Made by a program: the position numbers and the translations under genes. A model generated the notes under the pieces. It was not told the DNA's origin. It worked only from the letters and a program-made list of their open reading frames with translations, and searched no databases. 64,000 nucleotides of DNA, from positions 63,221,495 through 63,285,494 of the forward strand of contig CP141127.1 of the NCBI GenBank assembly GCA_035236585.1, read 5' to 3'. The stretch is from Warburgia ugandensis. Taxonomy: Eukaryota; Streptophyta; Magnoliopsida; Canellales; Canellaceae. The number at the start of each line of letters is the position of its first letter. Position 1 is the stretch's first letter. Below, one piece after another: positions 1 through 13,600 of the stretch.

Positions 1-1620
1 ACTAGTATTTTTCCAGTCTCAAGAAAAATATGTGAAAAATCATTATAAAAAAATGGTTGTTGTTTTTGTAGGTGCTTATGATTGCATTTAGTATATGTAA
101 TAAGCCCTTAAAGCCATAGTAGATGAGTTAGGCATCATGAGGGTTTGTAGTGAATATACCCAACAAATTCAATAAGGCTAAGTTCCTTAATTTATCCTAG
201 AGAATTTTCTTCCATTAATACTCTATTGGCTTTAACAACTTAATAGGAATGAATGAGAAATTCTATATGTTACTGACATACTAAAGCTATTTTATTAAGT
301 TATATCTCAGAGCGTAGTGTGTGTACAAGCTACATAAGTTAGGACTTTCGAATAGATATGCTTGTACTCCATTGGAAACATGTCTTGACCTCAAATTCTC
401 ACTAGAATACATTAAAAAATAAAGCTATTAGAGAAAAGGGGTCAAACAAAATTCTCTCTTTATGTGACTGAATCCAACAATCTGATGGTTCACATATTTT
501 TTAAGCACATATGAGACAGAATTTATAATCCTTAAGAATGCATGCCATTACCAAGATCAATAAGGGTAGTTGACCTTAATTGTTTCCTATTTATAACCTC
601 ATTAAGGCTGTCTTCCACCTTAAGAATAATAGGTCTTTGGATAGGACAAAATATAGGCTTGGAATGGTATTGAAGGAAAAGGTACAAGTATTCAAAATTT
701 CAAATCTGAGTAGAGGTCCTCAATGAATGTTGGGCAACTTTCCCTTTGATTACCTTGAAGTGAATATCTTTTCTATTTTTCCTCTCTTCGCAACTTTTCT
801 TTCTTTTTTCTAATACTTCATCTTCTTTTTTCTTTGATAGAAAGGCTTTTTCATTGTATACACTTTGATTTTTTTACTTCTTAGATTTTTGGCTTCTTTA
901 AACTTTTTCTACCATCTCTACCCATTTTTGAAGGATCAATAATAGATATTTAATTGGGTTTCTATGTTAAAGTAGATGGGTTTTTGAAAGAAAAGGCTTA
1001 CTAAGAGGCTCAAAGGGTCAAACTAGTGGTATTAATGTATTGGGTAGGCTTTATGTCTCTAGGCTGAAACAAAGATGGCCTATATCATTTGCTAGGTTTC
1101 TTAACACATATCAAATTTAATAAATATTCAGAAAACAAAGTTAATACTCCTATTAGATTCTTTGCAATTGACCAAAACAAAAATATTGGGATCTTTTATG
1201 TATGCTTAAGAAAAATATAAAACTATGCATATATACAACCCTAAGAAAAATGAAAGTCTCTAGTACTCACTAGGGTATATAGATCTCCACTAATTTCTCA
1301 AGTCCTCTAAGTCATAACCATCTATTTGTCCATACTATGTACTGTGTGTAAGTATGTTCCAAGATATAACTTTTATAAAACACTTCAAGACATGAATAAA
1401 ATGTACAATTAACCATATGCATTTCTATTAAGAAGTTAAAGTAAGAGAAGTACTAAGCTTTGAAAAATCCAATTCTCACCACAATAAAAGGAACTTTGAC
1501 TTAAAAATTTCAAAAACTCTTCTTTTTTTTTTGCCTTTAAATACAAGAAGACTCAGAAATGTCATACATGTCCACACCCCCAGCATGAACTAAACATTGT
1601 CCCCAAATCTCCTTTTAGTT
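1..1620 (-). mobile_element. Ty3/gypsy (Tat/Athila-like) internal 3' tail
   Basis: This is non-coding sequence that sits just inside the 3' LTR of a Tat/Athila-like element. Landmark by landmark it matches 27402-29090: the run read as tgattgcatttag followed by ataagccctt at 75-115, the tgagggtttg block near 140, and the 'caccccc..catgaac..aacattgtcccca' block near 1570. The orientation is minus, as at 27402. Its own LTR would lie left of position 1, outside the window. No pol domain is readable here. Boundaries are approximate because the right edge runs into T-rich sequence. Confidence 0.7.
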
Positions 1621-1624
1621 AATT

Positions 1625-1863
1625 CTTTCCTTTTTAGTCAAGTCCTTAATTTTTTTTTTAATATTTACTTGCTTTACGTCTTTACTTTCTATATCCTTAT
1701 TTTTAGTTAGAAATAGTCCTTATTTTGAATGCTTGGCTAGGTTAAAGTAAGATAACCTAAATCTTAATTAACTCTATTTAAAATAGAGTCTTCATGAGAT
1801 CGTCTTGTGTTTGCCAATTCTATACTCCAATAAAGCGGTGCACTTGTAGTAATTATTAAGACA
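1625..1863 (+). mobile_element. Truncated LTR 3' end (plus orientation)
   Basis: The last bases before the primer site at 1875 resemble, in degenerate form, the LTR terminus shared by this family: a 'gggatcgacc..acttgc' block, then 'gtgcacttg', then a terminal ACA at about 1863. Only some 240 bp remain before the sequence changes to an oppositely oriented tail, so the LTR is truncated on its left. Confidence 0.5.
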
Positions 1864-1874
1864 CATTATATTTT

Positions 1875-1892
1875 TGGTGCCATTCCTAGGAA
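1875..1892 (+). other. Primer-binding site, tRNA-Asp type (decayed)
   Basis: TGGTGCCATTCCTAGGAA resembles the TGGCGCCGTTGCCGGGGA primer site used by Athila/Tat elements, with several substitutions. It lies about 11 bp after the inferred LTR end and so gives the element's direction (plus). Confidence 0.6.
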
Positions 1893-2976
1893 CTCACAAT
1901 AGAATTTTAATTAAATTTGGGTTGAAATGCTTTGCCTCTAGTCTTAGTTTTTGGGTTGCATGTAGTAGCATTTGCACACATTCCTTATTCCTATGAATTT
2001 GATACATTTCTTTTATTTTATGTAGCAATATGGATGTGAATAAAGTTTTGTGGAAGACACTGGGATAGTTTATAATTATTATTTTTATTTGAGAGAATTG
2101 TAGTGAGGATAGATTTGTATTTTATTTTTTTTACAAATGATTCATTCATTTAAAATTAAGGGTTGTAATAATACAGGTCAAGGGTGGGCCACCCTAACCT
2201 AGAAGAGGAGGTGACTTGTACATGGACCGACCCTTGTATGAGAAGACTATTTCTAGGACCCCACCTTGAGCTATTATAACTTCTTTCCAATTCCTAGATT
2301 AGGTTGTATTGTTAACTTAGTTGCATTTGAATGGAAGTGTAAAACATAGAGAAAGCATTTCCTCACTTGTTGCATCTGAGGGTTTGCATTACATTTACAG
2401 CTTTCCTTACATAAATAAGACATGTTTATTGCTTTGAGGTGCTTATGTGTTGATCAAACTACATGGATTTGTTTCAAACGTTGGTAAGGGCACTCAACCA
2501 TCATAAGGTCAAGGGTAGATTTGGCCACCCCACCTTGGCCCACCCGGGTTAAATAGTACTTGTCACACAATCCATTGGTGTCTGCATAGTCATCAATAAT
2601 GTAATCATAATTTAGCACCCTTAGTTATAGAGATCCTATGGTTTGTGAGGTAAGACCAAAGGATAATGAGGTAGTAGAAGTGAAATCATTGAAAGGTTAC
2701 TCTAGTCCTATCTAAATCAAATTATCATCTTGTGTAACTTTATCTATAACAACTATAAATCACTTTGAGTTGAAACAAGGAGTTATTCCACTCCTACTTA
2801 TTTTTGTGGGTTGGACAAGGAGAATTCGTACCATTATGTCTAGGAATTCCTTGATATTTGGTCTACCTTTAAGTATTGTAACTTCTCTAATTACTCTATA
2901 AGGTTGAGGCTATTCACATTTTCTCTTAAGTAAAAAGCTAAGGCATGGCTCAAATTTCTATAAGTTGGGTCTATTA
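1893..2976 (+). mobile_element. 5' leader of a Tat-like element, gag-pol missing
   Basis: This is the leader downstream of the 1875 primer site. It is the reverse-complement counterpart of 31240-31700: the 'gggttgtaataatacagg..aag.gtgggccacc' block at 2159-2195 matches 31575-31635 inverted, and the 'ggccacccca..gccc' block near 2525 matches the 31260-31340 region. No open gag or pol frame remains. It is cut at 2977 by an LTR of a different family. Confidence 0.55.
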
Positions 2977-4450
2977 TGATGAGTATTTAATTTTGCATAA
3001 AAACCACCCAATTAGTACCCATGTGTTACAACTTATAGGGGCAAGTTAGAGTTTTTCGACCAAAATTCATAACACGTGTATTTTTTGCCTAATAACCCAA
3101 AATTTTATTATTTTTGTAGGTTTAGAAGTTAGTCCGAGTTAAGTATGTGATTACTCATATTTTTCTAGGATTTTTTACTTTTTGTAGGAAGTAAGATGGT
3201 GATCTAATGGCCAAGATCGATCAGGATGAAATTGAAGATCAAGATCAAAAGAATGAGTCAAAGCTTCAAAATCATCACTTCAACATAAAACAAAGGCTGA
3301 GATCATCTTGTGGACTAGTAATTTATATGATTAAAGGAGCTAAAGATGGCCAAAGTGAGCTCATGACGTAAGTCATGCATCCACACCACCTTTGCAAGGA
3401 AGCCACTTTAGTCATATAATCCATGAAAGAAGGTGGTGGCAAGCTAAGGAATTCAAGCCAAACCATACAAGCCCCTTGGGCCAAGGGTTGAAGCCAAGAA
3501 AACAAGCTAAAAAAGCTTCCTAAGCCAGCCATGAAGCTTAGCCAATGGGGCCTTCAAAGTAAGCCATCTAAGCTAAGCTAAATGGAAGGCTAGGATTGGA
3601 GGAGATTCAAGAGAGTTATTTTGAAGATAATTAAGGAAAAATATATTAAAATAAGAGGGCATATGGACCAATGGGATAAGAGTAACTAATTTTTAGATTT
3701 TTTTTCACCTTTCCCCACTTTTTCCCTTAGGATGAACTACGAATTTTCAAAACTTTCACTCCTTACACCTATTAGGAAACTTCCTAACCAACCAAATTTC
3801 TTCATCTAACACATCCCATATCTTTCCTAACCTATCTTCACCCACTTTCCTAAAAATTAGGCTTTCAATGTTTTTTGGAAGGGGGGAGACGCCCCTTCCT
3901 AAAAAGGTGGCGTCTCCCACCTACCTCCTACCTTAAGACAGCCCATTTGCTCCACCCACTTTCCTATTTGATTGCCATCCTTTTCTCCCATCCTAGCCTT
4001 CATTTTGACCCTCTTTAATCCCCACCACATCTTGGTACTTGGTTACCCTAGGAAATATAGGAAAAATCTTATAAAACCAGCCAAAAACCAATCAAAATGA
4101 ACTCTTTTCTCACATAGGAAAAGACGCCTCCTTCATTAGGGAGGAGGACGTCCACTTCTTGCCAGCCATTTTTCCTCCTTTACTTTGATGTTTTGTGATG
4201 TTTTTCAGTGCTGCTACAAACTTCCAAGGTTCATGCTTGATCCTTAAGTGTTCAACCTAGGATTTGTGGGGTTTTGATTCTTGAATTAGATAGGTTATAT
4301 GAAACCTAGGAAATGATTTACACCATCTTTGTTTTTAACCTAGAGATATAAAACATACCCAAAATTATTTTTACTCCTAGTTAGCCCATTTTGCCTTTTT
4401 ATAAGCCAATTCTTTTCATTAACCCAAATTATCTTTTATCTATATAAAGT
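2977..4450 (+). mobile_element. Partial LTR of a second large-LTR family (5' ~1.5 kb)
   Basis: It begins TGATGAGTATTTAATTTTGC and is collinear with the start of the LTR at 43276: the ACCCAATTAGT..CCCATGTG block, the 'gagttaagtatgtga..ctcatatttttctaggatt' block, and the 'gatggtgatc..atggc.aagatcgatca' block. The 'gcctcccac..cctaccttaagacagccca' stretch near 3915-3950 corresponds to about 44230. The second half of the LTR is missing; at about 4451 the sequence switches to a Tat-like tail. No coding content was recognised. Confidence 0.65.
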
Positions 4451-4451
4451 G

Positions 4452-5395
4452 TCCATTACCTATTTTCTTTGAAAGATAACTAAGAGATGATTGAAGATAT
4501 ACTATTAAGTTGCAATAAAAGTAAAGTGAATATCAACAAAAATTCTTCAAAAGATATTCAAAATATAAAAATAAACAAAATAAAAGTGAACAAGAATTTT
4601 CTCTTTAGTCAAATAAAGAAGAATTGTCAATTGTTAGTAGAATACCTCTACTTGTTTTTGAAGATTTTGAATCCTTACATACCCTTTCTCTCATAACCTT
4701 GTCCTAAGCCTACATTTCATCCCTGTTGAAGACCTATTGATTCTAGGAAGAATACAATCTTGATGAGGATATAAACAGATGGAAATTAGAGTGTAATAAG
4801 TCTAACTTTCTTGGTAATGGTATCCTTTTTAAAGGGATCAATAAAGATAGTTCCTTAATAACTCCCATTCTTTCATGAGTATAGTGAGAATTATTTTTTT
4901 ATCCTGTTGATTTAGGTTTCTTTGAGAGTTTTATTTTGAGTATATGTCTATTAGTGAGAATTGAACTCAAAACATATTTCAAATGGAGTTTAAGAGTTGT
5001 AATCTACTTAGAAATTAAGATTTATACTATATGTAGACTGCACACACACTACATTCTGAGATTTGAGCTTAAATGATGTATTTTTAGTATATGCATATCA
5101 TTTTAAATTTTTCATTCATTTTTATTAACATGCTAGAGTGGTAGATTGAGTATGAATAGAAGAAAATTCTCCTAAATAAATTTAGGAACTACTTTTTATG
5201 AATTTTTTGGATAAATTTTTTACAAACCCTTACGAGGCTAAACATGTCTACTATGGGTAACTTAGGGGTTTAAGGGCTTGTTGCACATGCTAAATGCAAT
5301 AGTGAGTACCTACAAAATTGACGACTTATATCAATTCTATGAAATAATTTTTCGCACATTTTGCTCTAAACTAGCAAAATGCTGGTTGGGGGTTG
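4452..5395 (+). mobile_element. Tat-like internal 3' tail with polypurine tract (plus orientation)
   Basis: This is the reverse complement of the tail seen at 61495-62510 and 27393-28370. The 'ccattacctattttctttg' start matches 62500 inverted, and the 'gggtaacttaggggtttaagggcttgttg' landmark is at 5254-5282. It ends in the polypurine-like ggttgggggtt (5384-5394) directly before a TGTTGAG LTR start. It probably belongs to the same element as the primer site at 1875, with the coding middle lost and a foreign LTR inserted, which is an inference from matching orientation. The short ORFs in it are not genes. Confidence 0.65.
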
Positions 5396-5900
5396 TGTTG
5401 AGAGTTGATTTTTATATTAAAAACCCCTACTTTTACATTATTTTAGTGCATTTGATTATTCATGTTTACATTTATAGGATACGTTTATATTAAAATACTT
5501 ATTTTTTTAATCTAACCATAAATTGATGAATTTCAGGGTTAGATGACTACTCGAGGTAAGTATGTGTAAAACTACTTGTAAAATAGTACTAATTAGGTCT
5601 TTTCTATGTTTGTAGCAAGATCCATATGGTTGGATCAAGCTGATCAACATTTCTTATTATCAATCACGTTTAAATTGAAATAGCTAGTTACAATCAATTT
5701 GAGATGAATTGGATAATTCATATTAAATCAAGACAAAATGACTCGAGTATCAACATTTTTCAACTACAAATGGTCTAAGGATTTCAAGATTTGAAGCGGA
5801 TTGAAGAAAATCAATGGTGATCTAAGTGATCTAGCTTTAAATGGTCAAGATTTCTCAAAAACGTATCTTGGAACATGCAATTTTTAGAATTATTGGTCAT
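5396..5900 (+). mobile_element. Start of a 3' LTR, right end not found
   Basis: TGTTGAGAGTTGATTTT immediately follows the polypurine tract, the expected position and TGTT start of a 3' LTR. About 130 bp in, the sequence shows a 'gtaagtatgtg..gatcaagctgatca' block loosely like that of the 2977 LTR. I could not find the characteristic LTR terminus (gggatcgac..cttgc) downstream, so the end coordinate is nominal. Confidence 0.45.
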
Positions 5901-8639
5901 GGTTGCAACGATATCATCAAGATAGACATGATTAATGGTTTTGATTATTTAAAATTATGGTTTCTAGGCCAAGATCAAAAGACTTCATTTGACATCTTAA
6001 ATTGAATCAAGATAATTTCATGGCAGATGAAAGATTAGATGGGTAAGATAATATTGAAAAGGCATTGATGGGCAAATCTTAACTGATGGACTTCCATGAT
6101 TGTCAAAATCCAAAAAGGTTCCCTAAAAAATCAATAGATTTGAGTATTTCCCACAACAATAATGATTCTGATTACCAACACAATGGGTCCTCTATAGCTA
6201 ACAATCATTCTTGATTATGGAAAGGTAAGATGAGAGTTGTGTTATACGTATCATAAAGGAGATTGGCATGAAGTTTCTATAGATAAAAAGATAAGACAAG
6301 AGATAAGATAAAAGAGATGTTATATGAGATCAAAATGACCATAAAACATGGTAGAAGATTATTGGAAGCTTGTTCATATAAAAGGAAGATAGATCTAGAA
6401 AAAAGGGAGAGAGGATTCATGCTAGAGTGTGAAGGAAAAGGGGTAGAAACATGTCTACTTTTTTTAGAAGTGTTTGCTTGGAGGAAGAAGAAGATCCATA
6501 GCTTATATGAGCTACCTTGCGAGTAAGGGTACTTCATGTGATGATTCCCTCTCGATACTTGAAGAAAATAAGTAAAAATTTGTTCTATGGGAAAGCCAAC
6601 ATCAAGGAGAAGAAGTCCTAGGTTTTTTATTTCCAATTTTCACTCCATAGTTTGTAAATCGAATTGATTAATGAATGTCATTTTCAAATGTCTCAAGCAC
6701 TACTGACAATATCTTTCCTCAAGTTTTGCATCATTATTTTGGTTGATTTATTATATTTTTGAATGATCTAATCCATTGCGTATATGTTAAATTGAGTAAA
6801 ATAGAGTTTAACTTAAGTTTTGTTGAAAGTTAACTTTCGAATTCGATTAATTTATGAAATAAGTCTAAAAGGCAATGCTCTGCAGTTTGATTAAAGGTCA
6901 ATGTTTGAGATCAAATATTTTAATTTTTAATCACTTTAAAAAAAAATCTAACTACCTTAATAGATTATCTGATATTTCATTGTGCTGAGCACCAAATTTT
7001 ATTCAAATACTCCATTAGAAAGTCATCCAACAAAGTAGCCTAAGCCTACTACTTAGCTCTGCACAGTGACCATCAAGTGAAGAAGATGAACCCAACTTCT
7101 TGTTTTCCTAGCATCACTCGCAATCGCAGTGTGAATGCCTTACTACTCTTTTCTACTAACACTCTCACTCTCACTCTCACTTGCAGATGTAGTGAGAGGT
7201 GTTGCTCTAGATCTTTAATTTGAAAAGTAGGTATGAAAATCTGTAAGTTGGAACTAATGCATGACACATTAGTGATGATGATGGATGATCTTGAAAAATA
7301 AAAACAAAAAGTTTAATTTAATATTTTTAGAAATAAAATAAAAAAATTTCTTAGGCCTTTTTATGCTAAGTTTTAGGATTTCTTTTACATTATTTTTGGA
7401 TAATTTTAATTTATGTTTATTTTTTTTAGAATTTTAATTATATTATGTAATTATTTTTAAAAATTAATTTATTTGAAAAATCCTCAGTTTAGTTTTAATT
7501 TTAGTACCATTAGAAACTTTGGTGCTTTAAATTTTTACTATCCACTATGACCCTGCATTAATTCAAGTGACTCATGTACGCTTGCAAGAAAACTCTCAAA
7601 CACATGCATCACCCTAGGCTTGCACATACTCCACTTTCACTCTTCTACATGCATTAGCTTTCTTCTATCATCCCTTTAGATCTTGCATGCATAATCCCTT
7701 CTTCATCCTTTTATTACACATCTTCATCTCACCCTCACACCTTAGATGTTGCACGCACCCTCCACCTTAAGTTCCATGCATCACAACTCTTTCAATTCTT
7801 CCATTTTTCTAACATGCAACCACCATAAGCAATTACATGAACTAGGCCTTTCACCCTTCATCCATCACCATTGCACCCATCCTTGACTCCTTCCCATCCA
7901 TGCATCCATCCACACCATTACACACACAGTCTTCTCCCTTAGATCTTACATGCATAGACATCCCCTCTTTCCATTCACTTCGATGCACATCTCCTTCACC
8001 CTTCTTCCCTCTTTTGTCCACGCATAAGCTGTCTTCTACTTTCATGTTTCCTTTAACAGATAAGGAAATAAGCCTTCTGCCACTCCAATGGCAGCAAGGG
8101 TACTTCCAGTTCCTAAAGTAAGGTTGAGAGAAATCAAATCCATCCATAAAGTCATCCATAATCCTAGCTAAAGGCAACATGTTAAATAGTAGGAAGACTT
8201 TTAAAAGTAAGTACCTAGTCCCTTCATCATCACCCAAGGCCGAAATTGGTGAGTCCTAAGCCAAGGACCACTATCTCTATTTTCTTTTTTTCTTTTTCTT
8301 CTACTTCATCCTTAAGATAAGAAGACTCTTCTATGGCTAACCCTTCCTTAAGAAGAACAAACTTCTAATCCTCCTCTTTGCTAACTCCTTAAAAGCTACC
8401 CTCTTTTTAGAGTATCCAATTGAGGATAAACAAATGTTATTTGTATTTCCACTCCATCTTCATCTTTTCTTCCATTAAAGGGCAATGGTCTTTTAAGAAA
8501 AATGTTATGCACTTCTTTTCTTTCGCTGCCCTAGCACTTCATTTCTAAGGATCATTGGAATGAGATTTGAATTTAGGTTAGTGGCATGTTGAGTTAAAGA
8601 TGGAAAAGGATTGGTGTTAATTTTGTGTACTATGGGTTG
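5901..8639. other. Non-genic region, probably old repeat; CATGCAT-rich stretch
   Basis: No protein family was recognised on either strand. 6300-6650 carries a short pair of overlapping ORFs without similarity that I recognise. 7150-7185 has a short CTCACT repeat. 7560-8000 repeats variants of 'ttagatcttgcatgcat' and 'cacc(c)tt' in a pyrimidine-rich, loosely tandem way. 8280-8310 is a T/C-rich tract. Confidence 0.4.
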
Positions 8640-10650
8640 AAGAGAAGTATACAATCTCATTTTAAGTGACACAACAAGAAAGCCCTACAAACAGAATTTA
8701 AGCTCAGGTTGAAGAGTTCTTGAGGATCGACCTATCATGCACTTACAGTTATTATTATAGCACATCACATTATATTCTCTTGCAATGCCATGCTCTTCAA
8801 AATATACAGTGATTTTATTAAAATTGTATTCAACACCATAATCAGATCCAAGAATCATAATTTTTACATTATGAAACTTTTCTACTTCTACTTGTAAGCT
8901 TTGAAATGTTCTAGAGCTTCATCCTTTGTGGGCAGTAGAATTACATAATAGTAGCATGAATCATCATCTATGAAGGTAATAAGTATTTCTTCCCATCTCG
9001 AGCCTATGTCTATCATCTCATACACGTCACTATATATTAGATGAAGAAGTGAAGACTCTCATTCTATAACTTGAATGATTTCTTAATCTGTTTATATTAT
9101 TGTAAATTTCACGCTATTGAATTGTTAAACTATCACATTGTTGAATAATTTTAGGATTCATAATCCTTTTGATAGATTGGAAGTTTTATGGGTCTTAGTG
9201 TACCATGCCACATGTCTAGAGAATTAGTCACAATATAAACAAAAGCAAAATTCTCATTCATTATGTTAAGTTTGAACATTGCCATTGTTGCATAACCCTT
9301 TTCAACAAAAACTCCATTCCTAACAATTAAAATTGTCAGATTTGATCACCATCTTGAAACCATGCTTGTTGAGTGAGTAGCCAAATACAAGGTTCTTGTT
9401 GACAAGACACACATGTGGTACATTCTTCTGAGTCACAATCGAAGATAAACTTTAGTTCTATGTCACTTTGACCAGCCACATTAGAAGTAGTTGAGTTCAT
9501 CATGAACATTTTAGAACCATACTCATTCTTTTGTAAATTATGAACAAGTTCATGTTCCTTGTCACATGCCTTATTGCACCAATGTCAATCCATCAGTCTT
9601 TCTTCAAAGACTAGATTAAGTTTAGAGATAATGTTATTATAGTGTTTAGCATTCACAACCTTTATGTTGGTTTTTTCCCCTTTCCAATGTCTCCATTTTA
9701 AATCAACACTCCATTGTAAAGTGTCCTTTCTTGCCACAGGTTTGCAACTTACATCACTTAGTTTTTCTAATTTCTTAAAGTGGTTATTTCCATGATTTGG
9801 ATTTTGACATTTGTTCTTTATAGTAAACTTCATCTTTTCCTCATTTTGTGATCCTTAGCAATCGGTTCTTTTGAATCCTTAAGTGCATATTTCTTAGCTC
9901 AATTATTGTATTCAATACACAAATAATGTAGGATTTAATTGTATATCATCTTTCAAATGATAACTTTTCCATGAAAACTATCAAGAATCGAATCCTCGAC
10001 AGCATTAATTTCATTAGCAATAATCTACAAATTTAGTACATGAAGTACAATTGGCTTGCCATCCTAGAAATTGAAATCCATATAATTGTCAATATTGAAC
10101 TTCTTCCTTGTTTCTTCTTCTTATTTATAGATTTCATTAAGAGTTGCCCACAACTCCATTGTCAATATTGAACTTCATCCTTGTTTCTTCTTCTTGTTTA
10201 TGGATTTGCCCACAACTCCATTGCTAACTTGGTGCTTTTGACGTATTTATCATACAATTCATTAGCAACAATACTCAAAATTATATTAAATGCTTTATTA
10301 TCATACATAATCCATGTTTATATGTTATCATTTAGGTCTTCTTCAACTCCCATAATTTCAACATATTCTGGACATGGTTCTTCTATCACTTACCATATGT
10401 CTAATTTCTTTAAAAGAAAGACATCTTCTATTCCCATCTCCTAAAATTAGCACCATCAAAATTTTCAATCATATGCATGTAGGGATACATAGGTTCATCA
10501 TGCTCATCCTAATAGCCAAAAGGTTCACATAATCAATGAAGTTAAGGTTCATATCTTCAAATAGTTGATATTACTTGCCCTATGTTTAATTCTTTGAACC
10601 TTGACTTAGAGGCACACTTTGTAAAGCAGCTTCTTGAAGATAATTAAAGC
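8640..10650 (-). pseudogene. Ty1/copia gag-protease-integrase fragment, decayed
   Basis: Reading the minus strand from high to low coordinates gives copia domains in the right order, broken by stops and frameshifts. Around 9833-9590 is a gag C-terminal region ending before the protease, with VVNAKHYNNIISKLNLV. At about 9320-9420 is the protease-to-linker stretch NKNLVFGYSLNKHGFKMV. At about 9210-9130 is a gag-pre-integrase remnant, WHGTLR then NFQSIKRIMNPKII in another frame. At about 9020-8720 is the integrase core, with FIDDDSCYYYVILLPTKDEA, then after a frameshift near 8892 VEVEKFHNVKIMILGSDYG. Reverse transcriptase and RNase H are absent; the fragment ends before 8640. Gag upstream of about 10000 is too degenerate to delimit. 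Confidence 0.75.
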
Positions 10651-13600
10651 CTCCAAGTGCAAAGGATTTTTAGGCAACTCAATCTCCAGAATTCAACCAA
10701 CCCAGACTCAATCTTTTATCCACAATTATATGCACTTTTCAATGTAGACCATACACTTGTCTTCTTTGATGAATGCCTTTAGAAAGGTTGAATATCTTTG
10801 AAAAGCTTAAGAACAATAAACACCCACTGAGTTAGGCAATCAAGAATAGAAATCTTAAAAGTCAACAAGAGAAAGATATCTAGTCAACAACCAAGATTCT
10901 GAGATCTTGAAAGTTGACAAAAATAAAATATCTAAGTCAAATAGCAAATATTTTAAGATCTTAAAAGTAAACAAAAATGAATCCCACAAGTGAGCTTTAA
11001 TGGAAACCAAAACCACATAATTGAGCTACAAATAGCACACACCCAAAGGATCTCAAGGAGTCTCTGACTTCCAAAATCTAGAGAGAATGAATCTTGATCT
11101 CTAGAAAAACAAGCAAACCAATCTTCAGAGCCATGGCAAATCACCTTCACAGAGCTCTCTAAGAATTGAAAGTTGAATGACTAGAGCATTGGGAGGCATC
11201 TCCTTCATATAGGAGTTCCTTCCATCCAATATCTCTATCAAAATCAATGTAAGACTATTAGTCCCTATCCCTTTTAGAGAGAAATGCCTCAATACATCTC
11301 TTACAAAATTAGCTCTATGGGACTAATAATTCTTAAACAAAACAATAAACTTAAAAACAAACCAACAAGAGCATGCAGCTTTGGAAACACAATCCTAGGA
11401 TGTTGCTGATAGCAATGTGCCAAAGCAACACAACTCTCCAAAGTTTAGGGGAAAAATCAAGGAACATATTTAGTTTTGTTTTTTGTCCTTTCATGTTATT
11501 TTCACTCACTTAATCACAGACTCAATGACTTTGCATGAGGCTTATCCCAATGCATATCCACTTATGTCTCTTTTATCATTTTCTTATGATAAGACAAAGC
11601 ATAGTTTTAGTATGCTCACTTGAAAAAATGATTTTCCCCTCTTTTCATCAACTAGTTTTTTCTAAAGAGTGAGGAGTAGTTGAAATAATGAAACCACCCC
11701 AAGTGGAGAACCCAATCTATACAATTTTTTTGGAAGATCTATATTATTCATTTCATTTGTGATTACTTCTTTAGTCTACATTTGAAAAATCATGCCAATT
11801 GAATGATTCTAACAAAATAAAATAAAATAATTTCAAAATCAATGGTCATGATTTTTTGCTAAAAATAATGAATGCTATGATCATCCAATGGGTATGGTTT
11901 TTTTTTTTTTTTTAACAATAACCTATCCAAGAAAGGCAAACAAGATGAGTGTCATGGATCTTCCAAAAACATTGCCTAGATTGCGTTCTCCACTTGCCTC
12001 CCGTGGAGGCATGCCGTAGTTTATCATCTCTTTCATTATTTACTAATAGAAGTTTCTTGACGACAAGTTTGTTGCAAGTTTCTTTTCCCCTTCACACAGG
12101 TACATGTAGTATATATGATTTTTCAATGCGAACTCGAGATGCTTTTTCCTTTTGTTACCCAATTAAAAAGTTCAAAAATTGAAAATAACCAAATTATTTA
12201 TGGGGTTGATGTCCATATGCCCACTTTTAATAGGCAAATAGATGGTTTTGTCAATTAGTGCATTTGAAAGGCTGGTAGGAAAGTTAATGGTCACTTTGAG
12301 CACAATCTTGGCCAACCCTAGCCTTGATTCTAATGCTTTTAGCTTGACACTAACCCTAATCCTAGCCAACTCTAGGGCATATTTTTTCAAATCTAACACT
12401 ATTTGAGTAAAAAAACTTGTACCCCTTAACGTTAATTTGTACGAGTCAATTCTAAGTCCTTTAATTGGCCCTAGTTCCTCTTCTTTTTTTTTAACATTTG
12501 AAAGTTGATTGATATCTACTATTAAATAATTATCTATTCTTTGTAAACAAATTTTTCCCTCATATGAAATAAGAAGGTCAAACATAATGTAGTAAGAATG
12601 CATCATTCAATAGGTGCAAGATAAAAGAGTTAACTAATGATAGCCTAACATCAAATGTCAACATTCTGTTTCTCATTTTAATTTGTGCTTATTGCAACCA
12701 ATTAGATATAGTAACAAATAAATCTGAAAGTTAAAACTAAAAACGACCATTTCTCAATCATTAAAATGCACTTGCACTTATAGTTTTATAAAAACATATG
12801 CAAAGACATTTTCATTAATATATAAATCCATAAAAAATGTTCATAGTCCTAATTTTTTAGTCATTGACCCTAGCCCGACCCTAACATAATTTTGGATCAC
12901 ATTTTTTGACCCTACCCCTACTAGGGCTGCAAATTCTAGTCCCTTAACCAACCTTATAGGTCAATTAGGGTCAGGTCCTTAATTGGCCCCACCATTTAAA
13001 TGATAATAGAAAATTTTAAAGCTAAAGAAGAAAAGTATAAGCCAACAATGAAGAGGAATAGAAATAACCCATTATGTAAAGATGGAGTTCTTTTCTCTTG
13101 GAGGGAAGAATAAATAGAAATAGATGAAATCGTCATCGAACTCAAGCATTTTTTCTAAGCAAAGCCCCACAAAATCCTTTCATAGGATGCCAAAAGAAGG
13201 GGATCAACTATTGATGAAGATGGGAACCCACCTCTTCCTTCTCTATCTCAACTGGTAATTTTGTCTCTTATTCCATGTCTTATACAGAAATCACACATCA
13301 ATATAGGCTTCTATCCTTACAACTCCTCTTGCTCTCCCCAACTTAAAATTGCAAATCTAAATCATCTCCAAGAAAATGAGCACTGTGAAAGAAGGAAAAT
13401 CTCTCTTATTCTTTCTTTCTTGAATGATTTTGTGGATTGTCTTATTTTGTTTTCTTGTTCTTGATTAGTTATTGTATTATTTCTGGTTTTCTTTTTGTAA
13501 GTTTTTATATTTGGGTTTAATTTGGTTTCTAGTTTTCATACTTCAACTTTGTTGATTTTTATTGTTTAGGGTTTGTCCTGTGTTTTCTCTCATAAATTAT

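Noticed and set aside
12172..12606. 144-codon minus-strand open frame as a hypothetical gene
   Set aside because: No recognisable domain, no start or splice context, and it overlaps repetitive words; kept only as a note in the regional entry.
12340..12920. ACCCTA-like words as interstitial telomere repeat
   Set aside because: Only scattered single or double copies, not tandem TTTAGGG arrays.
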